Origin: Phymorhynchus buccinoides | Taxonomy: Eukaryota > Mollusca > Gastropoda > Neogastropoda > Raphitomidae | NCBI GenBank assembly: GCA_017654935.2 | Contig: CM065693.1 | Location: 21,002,071-21,066,070, forward strand | Reading direction: 5' to 3' | Length of the DNA: 64,000 bases | In this document: in pieces, positions 22,519 through 34,173 of the stretch | Layout: each line of letters opens with the position of its first letter | Position numbering within the stretch: the first letter of the stretch is position 1 | Program-made: the position numbers and the translations under genes | The notes under the pieces: model-generated | Databases searched by the model: none | The model's input: only the letters and a program-made list of their open reading frames with translations | Told to the model about the DNA's origin: nothing

Positions 22519-22717
22519 CTGAAACCAGCTTAGTTATCAATCTCATCTTCTTTATTATTTCAAGGGGTATAATTATGCTCAAAGGTACTACAGTGGAACC
22601 TCCCTTATAAGACCTCCCATTATAAGACTCCCTCCCATATAAGACCTACTTCTCTGAGACATCACCAACATCTATCACAGACATAATTACTAACAGCATT
22701 CTGGACATTCCCAAGCC

Positions 22718-22847
22718 TTAAAGACCCCGCACGTCACGTGTCACATTCCCTCTTATGCTAGGAAGATTTCTTAAGATTTCTTGCTAGCTATAAGAGGGAA
22801 AGCACGTGAAAACCGTGATTTTGACATGTGACGTGCGTGGTCTTTAA
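22718..22847. mobile_element. TTAA-flanked palindromic MITE (right arm)
   Basis: This is the inverted partner of 10,244-10,374: TTAA at both ends, AGACC termini and the same inner palindrome. One or two bases differ in length. It lies in the F-G intron. Confidence 0.75.
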
Positions 22848-23088
22848 GATGGTAAATCTAAACTTGAGGAAAATGAATTCATTCCCCGCAGCAAAGACTT
22901 AAAAATTTGCACGCATGTATATGTGCGTGCATCTTTTTTCTTTTCGGGAAAAAAAATATGCTTGCGTGTGCTTGGTTTCATTACCCAAACCAATCACGTA
23001 ATGTTGTGTGAAATCATTACTATCCATCCACGAACAGTTTGCTTTAAGAATGGAATCCTGTGTCAAGGACATACACCTCAGTCCTTAC

Positions 23089-23208
23089 CTGTGCACTGTC
23101 CCCGGGGTCCTTTCCTGAAGCCAGGTAAGCAGTCACACTCAAAACTGCCAGGTGTGTTCACACAGGTGTACTGACAGTTGTGACGCATCATTGTGCATTC
23201 ATCCAGAT
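23089..23208 (-). CDS. Exon F (right copy): cbEGF domain
   Basis: This 120-bp exon is phase 1-1, with acceptor gtgcacag and donor GTAAGG. It encodes DLDEC, six cysteines and [12 protein letters not shown], as in the left copy. Confidence 0.88.
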
Positions 23209-24466
23209 CTGTGCACAGTGAAACAGTTTATGTCAAATCAGATGAAATGAAAGTATTCTACTGCAGTCTTGGATATTGCATTTAAACGCTTGGTTTAGAT
23301 TCATACCTGTGGTAATTAACAAAGATACACACACACACACAAACTAGCTTCAACTGGTATGAAATTGTCAGTACGCCAAACACTAGGTCACATAGAAACA
23401 GACATTTTTCTATCAAACAAAAACACTAAACGTTCTTAGAAATGCCCATCTTAGTTTTTCATATAGACAAAAGGATGGGAGAGTGCAAAAAAGAAGAAAA
23501 AAGGACCACCTTAAAAAAAAGAAAAAGAAAGGAAAAAAACCAAAAAATAAAAAATGATGAAAATTATGTTTTACGTCCTCTCGGTCATACACATATGGGA
23601 CATTTGTAAATACAAAGATGGTGGGAACAATACTGGCTGCAATGCCCGGAGGCAGTGCAACACTAGTAAAGTCCCGAGTTTTTAACAATATGGATAGGTG
23701 TAGCGGCAACCACGCCTCGGTTAAACCTAATTGGCTATGGTACTGCCACATTTCTACATACAAGTATAAAAAATTTTAAAAAGAAAAGAAAAAAGAAAAT
23801 GAAAGAAAAAAAATTAAAGGCAGGGATGGTAAAGTGTAAAAAACAAACAAACAAACAAAATTGATTGTTACTGAGAACACCAGACTGTATAATTATGGAA
23901 TGAAAGAAACATGTGTTTATCTCCAGAGTTAATGTTCTTTGAATTTTTCCTAGAGTTTCTCCAGAGTTATTGTTCTTTGCATTTCAATAGTTATTAGATG
24001 TTAGGGAGATGCAAAGGATGTAATAACAGGGTGTTACAGCATGTTGTCAGATCTCAAGCCATATGGATTTATTTTTCTTTCCTTTTTAGGTGATAAACCT
24101 TTTTTTTTTTAAAGATCCAGTGGCATGATTTTTTTACTGTTCAATCCAAGTCCCAACACACAAACTGATCTTGTTTGCTTGTTTTAAATATTTAATATAC
24201 AATTAAAGCCTTATTCTTCTCATCTTACAATTATACTTATCTGTATTGTTAAAAATTTTGGGACTTTACTGGTGTTGCACTGCCTCCGGGCATTGCCTCC
24301 AGGATCGTTCCCACCATCTTTATATCTACTAATGTCCCATATGTGTCTGTTCCAGACCGGAGGACGTTAAACAGATTTTCATTCTTATTCTTCACAAATG
24401 AAAGAACTTACCCCCTCCTCCCCACAAAAAAAAAGGAAAAAAAAGAAGCATATCAACTGCACAGAC
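23209..24466. other. Intron E-F (right copy) with an inverted repeat pair
   Basis: About 23,575-23,765 and 24,235-24,380 are inverted copies of the same interspersed repeat (GATGGTGGGAAC and GTTCCCACCATC landmarks). A-rich and T-rich runs lie between them. No gene is seen. Confidence 0.8.
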
Positions 24467-24589
24467 CTCTGCATGTGGTCTGGTCCATGTTGAGAACGTA
24501 GCCGGGTGGACAGCCACACACAAAGCTACCCAGGGTGTTGGAGCAGGTGAACTCACACACCTTGGGCACCTGTTGACACTCGTCCACAT
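24467..24589 (-). CDS. Exon E (right copy): cbEGF domain
   Basis: This 123-bp exon is phase 1-1, with acceptor ttgtttcag and donor GTCTGT. It encodes DVDEC, six cysteines and CSNTLGSFVCGC. It encodes the same protein as the left copy. Confidence 0.88.
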
Positions 24590-26863
24590 CTGAAACAACA
24601 CACACACATACAGGTAATACAACACACATACAGGTAATACCTGAAAATAAGAAACCAGTCAGTCGATTCATCACTAATCTTTGTGATTTACTGCTAACAC
24701 ATTATGAATTTCTGCTGGGTCTCTTCAAGAGAATGGGGATGCAAGAATGCATGCAAGTATACCTGAAGTCGGAATTCAGGCAATTTGATGCAGTTTTAGG
24801 TAGCTGACTGCCTGAAAGAAAAGGCTCTTTAATGTGAGCACCCCGGGCACCCCATGGGCATACCAGAGGGGGTAGTGTCTTTCGCAAAAACAGTTCCACC
24901 CCCTTCTGGAAGTTCTGCGCTTGTAAATTCCTCTAATCTGTCTCATCCCTTTATTACTGTCATCTACCATCTTTCTACTTTACTGGTCCATTCTCCAGCC
25001 TTTGTTCTAGAAATTTGTACAAAGATTTTCTCCAGCAGAAGACGGACATGCTGGGCCTAACAATATTGCAGTTAGGCGCATAACGGTAGCACGACGTATC
25101 TGCGCTCATATGACAGGAAACTGTCTGAGCGATCAGCGACGAAGAATAATGATTTGAAACTATGCTCTTGCACACTAGGTTTTGGCAAGAAAGTTCAGGC
25201 AAAAGTTTGGTTCACTGCATGCACCCATAAAGATGCTTCCTTTGAAGTGAACTAACACTGTGCGTAATAAAGCACTCTTGTGGGAAATCATGACACAATT
25301 TTAAGCACAGGCGCTAGCATACAGTTTAGTCATTCCTTTAGACATGACAGTTTAGACATGCTTTATACATGTACAATATTTAAAACTTGAGGGGGGGGGG
25401 GGGGAAACATACAAAACAATAAACCAACAACAAAGTTAATAATAATAATAAACGGACACTTATATGGCGCTTTTCATCGAACACAAAGCGCTTTACAGTC
25501 AGCATTGAAACACTCACAAACATACACACACGCACACAGACACACACACAACAGACACACATGCACGCGAGTGAACGCGTTCTTGCACATACGACATACA
25601 CACACAGACCCACACACATTTCATCAAACACACAGAAAACACATTCTCACTGAAACTCACACACACTTACACAAACACACACTTGTACAAACACGCACAC
25701 ACACACACAAACACACACACGTGCACTCACACTCACAGACACATACTCGCACACACTCACTCCCCCCTCTAGCCAAACACAATCTCTCCTGCGCACACAT
25801 ACACTCATACACATGCAAGCACATATACCCACACAGCACACAAAACACATTCACACAACGCACCTGCTCGGAAGAGCGGCTGTGGGCGCACGCACACTCA
25901 CACTTGCGCACACTAATACAAACAACAAAACAAACAAACTGGGAGCAGTGGTAGATGTGCAGCTATCTATTGCAAGTGAGTGGATGAACAAATTTCATGA
26001 GAAGCAGACAAACTTACTCAGTGCCTAGCGCACAGCAGTGTTGCTTTGTTGTCGTACCCTGGCTTAAAGACTCCAGGGATCACCTCAACAGCCGAAGCAC
26101 TTGAACACAATGGTACATATACACCAGCTAGGGATGAGAACATTACGTGTGTGACCGTTTTTGATTACCCCGCCACGTGAGCAGCCACACTCTGACTTCG
26201 GAGGATTTTGGAGACTGGTAACGTTATGCTAGGAGTTTATCATGTCTAAAGACAATCCCCGCATAACTATGCAGAACATAGCAACATTTTGATGTAGCCT
26301 TGGTGTTCTAGCTTATGTCAATTGGTCTGACACAGCCTTATGTCAAGGTGAACGCGCACATCAGTGATTTGGACTGGGCCATTGACAGAGTAGCCCACTG
26401 CGCGACTGCAAAGAACTTGTCAGATTGTGACAGAGTTAAGGATGAAACTTGAGTTTAACTAGTATATAAGTAGCCCTACACAATCCTGGGGTCCACTCAC
26501 CGACGCCGGCCAAGGGTCCTTGGCTATTCACTGTCTGTACATGTGATGCAAGTGAAATTGACCCATGGCCAATATTAAAATGATACGACTGTGCCCAATG
26601 GAAGCTGTCTTTACCAGTGGCAGTTCTCCCTACACGCCGTAAAGAATTGTTGGTTGTTGTCACTCCACGGGTGGAGTGAATGTGTGGGTGGCTCCATGAA
26701 TGGAGCGAAGTCCCCTGAAGTCGGAGTATATTGGCGGGGCCCTTTAAAAGCAGCCATACACGTAATCTTCCCACCCAAGGCCATGCAAAATGTTCACTTG
26801 GCACTGGGTGTGTCCTCTGAGTGTTTAAGCTGGGGAACAAAAACAACAACAACAACAACTCAC
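24590..26863. other. Intron D-E (right copy) with repeats and (CA)n
   Basis: It contains the 340-bp interspersed repeat (24,780-25,170), an ATT/GCGCTTTAC tail (25,437-25,500) and a CA-rich tract (25,505-25,930). The 300-bp repeat is at 26,050-26,360. The tract at 26,600-26,860 mirrors 6,165-6,420, including a GTGGAGTGA / TCACTCCAC inverted motif. No gene is seen. Confidence 0.75.
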
Positions 26864-26989
26864 CGACGCATCGTTTTCCGGAGGGGTCGGTCTTGTATCC
26901 AGTGTTGCAGACACAGCGGTAGGATCCCATGGTGTTGAGGCAGCGGCCGTTCTCACAGGCTCCAGGCATGCGGGAACACTCGTCAATGT
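26864..26989 (-). CDS. Exon D (right copy): cbEGF domain
   Basis: This 126-bp exon is phase 1-1 and encodes DIDEC, six cysteines and [12 protein letters not shown]. Exon C ends in K plus one base, so the join gives K-DIDEC, which matches fibrillin TB-cbEGF junctions. Confidence 0.88.
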
Positions 26990-27034
26990 CTGTACGTACA
27001 TGGCAATAGTCTTCATCAGACTTTGGTTTAGCAA

Positions 27035-27130
27035 GATTCCATGAGGTTCTCACAGGTTCCAGGTATGCGGGAACACTCGTCAATGTCTGTATGCACATGG
27101 CAATAGTCTTCATCAGACTTTGATTAACCA
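27035..27130 (-). repeat. Duplicated 5' half of exon D with its acceptor (right copy)
   Basis: This repeats the end of the intron, a CATACAG acceptor and the first codons of exon D, directly upstream of the true exon. It is the same event as 5,897-5,985. Use of this upstream acceptor would not yield a complete EGF module. Confidence 0.8.
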
Positions 27131-27559
27131 AGATTTTTTCCATGTGATGTTCTCTTGTCATATTGTAAATTACTCCCTCCCCCTTCCCCTCTAAAAAACC
27201 CATTGACAAAATGGGTTAAAAGTCTATTCTGAACATTTCTCCTTCATGATGATATCTTTAACATGCCACTACAGATGTATTTCCCATTTTTCTGGGACAA
27301 TAAATTAAGTAAAATGTGTGTGATATAAATTTGATTTCACCCATCATTCCTAACACTGACATATATTGAAATTGTGAAGTAAAAATATGAATGGCCGGGG
27401 GTTAACATCGACATGGGACATGTTTTCCCTTTCCAAACTGGAGCTAGATGCACACCAAGCACTCTTTCTGAGAGGTTCTCTCGACTCTCATTTTCCCTCT
27501 CTCTCAACTTCAAATGCAGCTGTTGTAGATGAAGAGGAATCAATGGGACATTGACTGAC

Positions 27560-27613
27560 CTTTGCCCTCAGGGGTGAGGCCAGGACCCATGGGACACAGC
27601 CTGAGGAAAGCCG
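27560..27613 (-). CDS. Exon C (right copy): end of TB domain
   Basis: This 54-bp exon is phase 1-1, with acceptor tgtttcag and donor GTCAGT. It encodes FLRLCPMGPGLTPEGK: the eighth TB cysteine in an LCP context followed by the glycine-rich tail seen at TB C-termini. Joined in phase to exon B it gives a TB module of about 68 residues with all eight cysteines. The left copy (5,417-5,472) is out of frame. Confidence 0.87.
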
Positions 27614-29064
<1,451 letters not shown>

Positions 29065-29214
29065 CGGAGTTAAGGCGAGGGCATCTCTCACACTGTCTCC
29101 CCCACGCGGCGGCCAGGGCGCAGCAGCAGTCGGCTTTGGTCAGTCGGGTCAACCCCGCCGACCGCACACACTGCCCGCCCACCAGCTCCAGGTGACAGTA
29201 ACCGTGACGACGGT
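29065..29214 (-). CDS. Exon B (right copy): first part of TB domain
   Basis: This 150-bp exon is phase 1-1 and carries TB cysteines 1-7: GYC, GQC, the CCC triplet, then C and CP after WG. TB domains occur essentially in fibrillins and LTBPs, where they stabilise the rod and can bind TGF-beta propeptide complexes. With six or seven cbEGFs downstream the arrangement fits a fibrillin better than an LTBP. Confidence 0.9.
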
Positions 29215-29224
29215 CTGAACAAGG

Positions 29225-29655
29225 AAAGGATGAAAGGAAAGAATAAGAGAGACGACGGTGATGGTTTAAAAATGTGAAGGGGGAAAAAAAGAACAACATT
29301 AATGGCAAAAAGAAATAAGGATAAGGATAACAAGAAAGAGAAAGAGAGGTGATGGTTTGAAAATGTGAAGGGGAAAAAAAAGAACATTAATGGCAAAAAG
29401 AAATAAGGATAAGGATAACAAGAAAGAGAAAGAGAGGTGATGGTTTAAAAATGTGAAGGGGGAAAAAAAGAACAACATTAATGGCAAAAAGAAATAAGGA
29501 TAAGGATAACAAGAAAGAGAAAGAGAGGTGATGGTTTGAAAATGTGAAGGGGAAAAAAAGAACAACATTTCATTAATGGCAAAAAGAAATAAGGATAAGG
29601 ATAACAAGAAAGAGAAAGAGAGGTGATGGTTTGAAAATGTGAAGGGGAAAAAAAG
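29225..29655. repeat. Tandem repeat of about 90 bp upstream of exon B (right arm)
   Basis: This is the inverted counterpart of 3,270-3,690: four to five purine-rich (plus strand) units containing GGTGATGGTTTGAAAATGTG, adjacent to the acceptor of exon B on the minus strand. Confidence 0.85.
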
Positions 29656-29699
29656 AAAAATGTCTCAAATTCAGTGGCTTTGCATGCCCTGCTCTCATG

Positions 29700-30530
29700 G
29701 TGACCTCAGTTTCGGTTTCCAATCCAGTCTGTGCCTTGGTGCGTTCGGGTCAAAGTCATGGGGATCAGTGTGTTCTGGGGGGCTGTCGGTGGATGGTCGT
29801 GGTGGCGCCCTCGGAGGAGGACCTCACTCACGCTGGCTCCGTGACTAAAAGAATAGTGTCGTCAGTAGGGGGCTTAGTAGGTGGTGTCCTGAATAGGCTC
29901 CACTGAACTCCACCGAAGTGACTCAGCAGCAGTGCAGTGTCTCCTCGGTTGGTTGCCTCCTGACGGCCTAACATAGATTCGCTCCCTTTGAACTGCTGGT
30001 CTTTGATTCTGCGACCTGAACAAGCCGAGGTGTGGCTGCGAATCGGGATTCGAGGTGTGGCTGTGAATTGGGATTCGAGATGAACGGCATGGGAGCAACG
30101 CCACTGTGCGGCCCAAAAGATGGGACAGCAAAAAAAAAAGAAAAGAGAACAACATTAATGGTAAGTCATGGGGATCGGTATGTTCATGGGAGCTGTCGTG
30201 GTGGCGCCCTCGGAGGAGGACCTCACTCATGCTGGCTCCACAACCTAAGACATTATTGTCGTCAGTAGGGGGCTTAGTAGGCGGTGTCCTGCGTATGTTA
30301 GCTCAAGAACAGGCTCCACTGAACTCCATCAGTAACTCAGCAGCAGTGCAGTGTCTCCTCTGGAGGTTGCCTCTGGGTGATCTAAGTTATATTTGCTCCC
30401 CTTGGAGTGCTGGTTTTGGATTCTACCCACCTGACAAACCAAGGTGTGGCTGTGAATTGGGACTTGGGACTTGGAATTAGGAGCGTGTGAGCAATGCTAC
30501 TGTATGGCCCAAAAGTTGGGCCACATGAGA
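29700..30530. repeat. Interspersed repeat, two tandem copies (right arm)
   Basis: This mirrors 2,310-3,180, with the same order of landmarks in inverse: GGGGATCAGTGTG or GGGGATCGGTATG, GCGCCCTCGGAGGAGGACC, CAGTGCAGTGTCTCCTC, and AAAAGATGGGACAGC followed by an A-rich run (30,116-30,150). The class is unknown. Confidence 0.6.
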
Positions 30531-30599
30531 ATGCACACATGAGAACACACACACACACACAAGCATCTACACACACACGCACGCACACACACACACGCA

Positions 30600-30919
30600 A
30601 CGCACACACACACTAACCATGACAGAGTTTGCCATCTTCAGAGACTTCATAGCCTGGGTTGCAGTCACAGCGGAAGCCACCATGTGTGTTGAAACACCCG
30701 TTCTATGCACACGCATACACACACTAACCATAACAGGCTTTGCCATCTTCGGAGACCTCATAGCCTGGGTTGCACACACACACACACACGTACACTAACC
30801 ATAACAGGCTTTGCCATCTTCGGAGACCTCATAACCTGGGTTGCACACACACACACACACACACACGCACACTAACCATAACAGGCTTTGCCATCTTCGG
30901 AGACCTCATAGCCTGGGTT

Positions 30920-30981
<62 letters not shown>

Positions 30982-31110
30982 TAACCATAACAGGCTTTGC
31001 CATCTTCGGAGACCTCATAGCCTGGGTTGCACACACCACACACATACACACATACGCGCACACTAACCATAACAGGCTTGGCCATCTTCGGAGACCTCAT
31101 AGCCTGGGTT

Positions 31111-31146
<36 letters not shown>

Positions 31147-31435
31147 TAACCATAACAGGCTTTGCCATCTTCAGAGACCTCATAGCCTGGGTTGCACACA
31201 CACACACACACACAGATAAAAACCTAAGGGTGTCAGCAGTTGACTAACCATAACAGGCTTTGCCATCTTCGGAGGCCTCATAGCCTGGGTTGCAGTCACA
31301 GCAGAAGCCACCATGTGTGTTGAAACACCCGTTCTATGCACATGCATAATAACAGGCTTTGCCATCTTTGGAGACCTCATAGCCTGGGTTGCACACACAC
31401 ACACACACATAAAAACCTAAGGGTGTCAACAGTTG
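30600..31435 (-). repeat. Array of exon-A 3' halves joined to (TG)n (right copy)
   Basis: Nine well-preserved copies of the second half of exon A lie downstream of the exon, starting near 30,616, 30,727, 30,797, 30,874, 30,983, 31,066, 31,148, 31,237 and 31,350. Most hold a 36-bp phase 1-1 segment (GYEVSEDGKACYG) between an AG (in CAACCCAG, preceded by (TG)n) and a GTTAGTG donor. Two copies (30,616 and 31,237) keep a longer 5' part with NGCFNTHGGF. Confidence 0.9.
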
Positions 31436-31441
31436 ACTAAC

Positions 31442-31567
31442 CATAACAGGTTTTGCCATCTTCAGAGGCCTCGTAGCCTGGGTTGCAGGCACAGCGGAAG
31501 CCTCCCCGTGAGTTGTAACATCGCCCATTCTGACAGATTCCTGGCACTGTGCGGCACTCGTCTACAT
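31442..31567 (-). CDS. Exon A (right copy): cbEGF domain
   Basis: This 126-bp exon is phase 1-1, with acceptor tttcacag and donor GTTAGT. It is a complete cbEGF (DVDEC, six cysteines, CYNSRGGFRCAC). It lies upstream of the TB exons, so the gene has the order cbEGF-TB-cbEGF. The LTR retrotransposon sits in the intron before it. Confidence 0.9.
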
Positions 31568-32157
31568 CTGTGAAAGAAAACAATGTGAAGTGAGTAGCTT
31601 TCAAATGAAGTTGGTTCTGTGTGTGTGTGTGTATGTCCGTGTGTGTGTGCATGTGTCTCTCTCTCTCTCTCTCTCTGTATGTGTGTGTGTGTGTGAGAGA
31701 GAGATTGAGAGAGAGAGAGAGAGAGAGAGAGAGTGTGTGTGTGTGTGTATACTATGAGTTTGAACATAATAATTTAGGGTGTTTTAGGTTCTGTTATTTG
31801 CAATGGAAGCTTGTCATTATTTTGGGAATGATTGTACAATTTAACCTTCAATTGAACATATCTGCAACCATTAATCTTTATTTTTGTTGTCGTTGTTTCC
31901 CACACACTCAAACCTACATGAATACAATGCATGCAAAATATTGATCTGCTACGTTTGATTTTGCTTTCCACCTATGCCGCAGTTGTGTAACACTTCATCA
32001 TTGAAGGTTGTACACATGTTTGTTCCTTAGAAAATAAAATGAAGTGCTTTATGCAAAAACAAAAAACAAACATGGTTTCTTTTCTTTTTTTTGCTGTCCC
32101 ATCTTCTGGGCCGTACAATGGCGTTGCTCCCACGCCGCTACACCCCAGCTTGTTCAG
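31568..32157. other. Intron upstream of exon A (right copy)
   Basis: GT/CT/GA microsatellites lie at 31,615-31,755, then unique AT-rich sequence mirrors 720-965. An interspersed-repeat fragment (32,085-32,157) forms the insertion target of the LTR element. TTCAG at 32,153-32,157 is the upstream target-site copy. Confidence 0.75.
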
Positions 32158-33413
32158 TGTCAGGAAGGGCATAATTCCGAAATAGACGATATAATATGTC
32201 AATTTATTAATGTATAAAATTTGGTAAATATATTATGTTGTAAAACTAAAATGCAAGTTGCAGATTTAAAAAGTAACTCCTTGTCGGAGATATACTTTAC
32301 CCTTGGTAAAACCAAGTTTTGTAGAGCTGTTTCTTTATAACACGTGTAGCACGTGAATTTCGTAAACTTATTGGGTAACTCGCTCGACTGCTCACACAGC
32401 CAGCAGCCAAATAGGACACTGTCTGGTTGTGCACAGCACTGTGTCTGGCGATGTTAAGCTAGAAGGCTGCGCCCTTTTTACCAGCCATTTTTTTAACCGG
32501 GTTTTTCGGAAGTCCGGGTAAAGTAAATTTTGGGTTGTTGTTTTCTAAATTGCTAGGATTTAAAGAAGTTTACTTATTTCAAAGTTGTATTTCATTCATA
32601 AAGTTTAAATTGGGTTTCTAAATTTTGCAGGGTTTTCAAAATTGTAGGTTTTTTTATTTACATTTGCAAAGACATTATGGTGTCTTAAAAATTGTATACT
32701 CTTTTTGAGAGAAAGTTACAGTTTCGGTGCTGGTGTGTTTGTCTAAAGTTCTAAGTTTTGTAAAGGCCAGTACATGGTTAAACACACTCACACCGAAACT
32801 AATCACGGAAAATTCTGTCCGCGAAGCTAATTCAAGTAGGGCTAGAATATTGACAGCCTTTTCAGTTCCCTTGCAGGGTGTGTGGCCCAGTCCCCCCTGT
32901 AACCCCTTCCTGTTGGGTGGACCTTCGACCTGTGGAGCCGGAGAGAGGAAGGGAGACCTGTAACCCCTTCCTGTTGGGTGGACCTTCGACCTGTGGAGCC
33001 GGAGAGAGGAAGGGAGACCAGCCTCGCGCTTCTGAGGGAGCCGCTGGTTGAGTGTTGGTGCCAAGGACACCAACGGACTTGTAAACGTTTGGGTGGAGAA
33101 CGTTTGGGGAGGAGGTGCAACCAAGTTTGTGACCTCGGTGGAGAAGACGGTGCTTCGCGGAGACAGATAAGTTTTTTAGTTGGTGTCACGAGGAACGGTG
33201 TGTTTGTAAAAATTATCCTGTCAGTGCCTGTCCCAAGACGAACATTTTTTTACTCATACAAAGGGACCAAAGTTGTTCTTGTTTAGTTTAAGAATAAAGG
33301 GGTGATAATCGGAAAGTTGTGTTAGTGTGTTAAAGTCCAAGTTAAACTCTGGTTAAGAACGCGCGTGGATGAGAGAGAGACAAAGTGTGTGAGTTTGTTT
33401 CAGTTTCTTTACA
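32158..33413 (+). repeat. 5' LTR of the Gmr1-like element
   Basis: It begins TGTCAGG and ends TTTACA. It contains a 61-bp direct duplication (32,897-32,957 and 32,958-33,018) also present in the 3' LTR. By eye at least four substitutions separate the two LTRs in 1,256 bp, which implies recent insertion. Confidence 0.92.
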
Positions 33414-33414
33414 G

Positions 33415-33432
33415 TGGTGACCCCGTACCCCA
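33415..33432 (+). promoter_or_regulatory. Probable primer-binding site
   Basis: One base after the 5' LTR the sequence starts TGGTGACCCC. TGG is the expected complement of a tRNA CCA end, at the expected distance from the LTR. I cannot name the tRNA from memory with confidence. Confidence 0.6.
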
Positions 33433-34173
33433 GAGTTTGTAGTTGTAGGATATAGGTTGGGAATTTTCGAAAAAAAAGGTAGTTATTTTCCAAATCATAA
33501 ATTTTCAAAAAAATTGCAATAGTTTGTTTTGTATGTGAATTGTATAATTTTGTATGACTTTCTGTATTTAAATTAATTCCCGTGTCCAGTTTACGGGGGC
33601 ACTTCATTGTAGATATTTTATTTAGGTTTCGAAGTTGCCGAGGGATTAAGATCATTTTTCTTCCTTTTAATTGTGTCTATATTTTTATTTTTTTTATTAC
33701 TCCAACGCTCTCTTTTCTCTCGACTTTCTTTCTGTTAGTCTTTTATATGGTTAGCTTTTTGTGTGGTTATCACCCCTTTCGTTTGTATTGTCTGTGTTGT
33801 TACCGGCAGTAGAGTGTGATTGGTGTGTGTATCTTTCTTGTGTGTATGTTTTCTCTTTGAATGCATTGATGATGTATTATATTTGCAATTAATTGAAAAA
33901 CATATTTTTCGTTTTGGGGAAATAATGATGTTGAGTTGTTGTTAGATATTTTGGATTTAATTAAGAATTGCTGCTTTTGGCCAATTTATTGATTGGTTGT
34001 TTGGTGTTTTTTTGTCTGGATAGTAAATGTAACAAGTTGAATCTAAGATTGACTGATTGTCAATTTCTAAACTCGTAACTTGGTAAAACTCGCCTTAGCT
34101 TTAATTTCGCTTACTTGTCCCGTTTGTTCGTTTTGTCTTTCTCGTGCGTTGGTGTCCTGTCGTTGTTTTCAGG
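33433..34173 (+). other. Leader region between the primer-binding site and gag
   Basis: AT-rich and T-rich untranslated leader of about 740 bp. No open frame of interest is seen. It probably holds packaging and translation signals that I cannot identify. Confidence 0.5.

Noticed and set aside
30770..31247. His/Thr-rich frames over CA tracts
   Set aside because: They are the antisense of the exon-A half-exon array and its (TG)n; no independent protein is supported.
32675..33189. Minus-strand frames of 115-149 codons inside the LTRs
   Set aside because: They recur only because the two LTRs are copies. Their Pro/Arg-rich sequence matches nothing I know and lies across promoter-type sequence.
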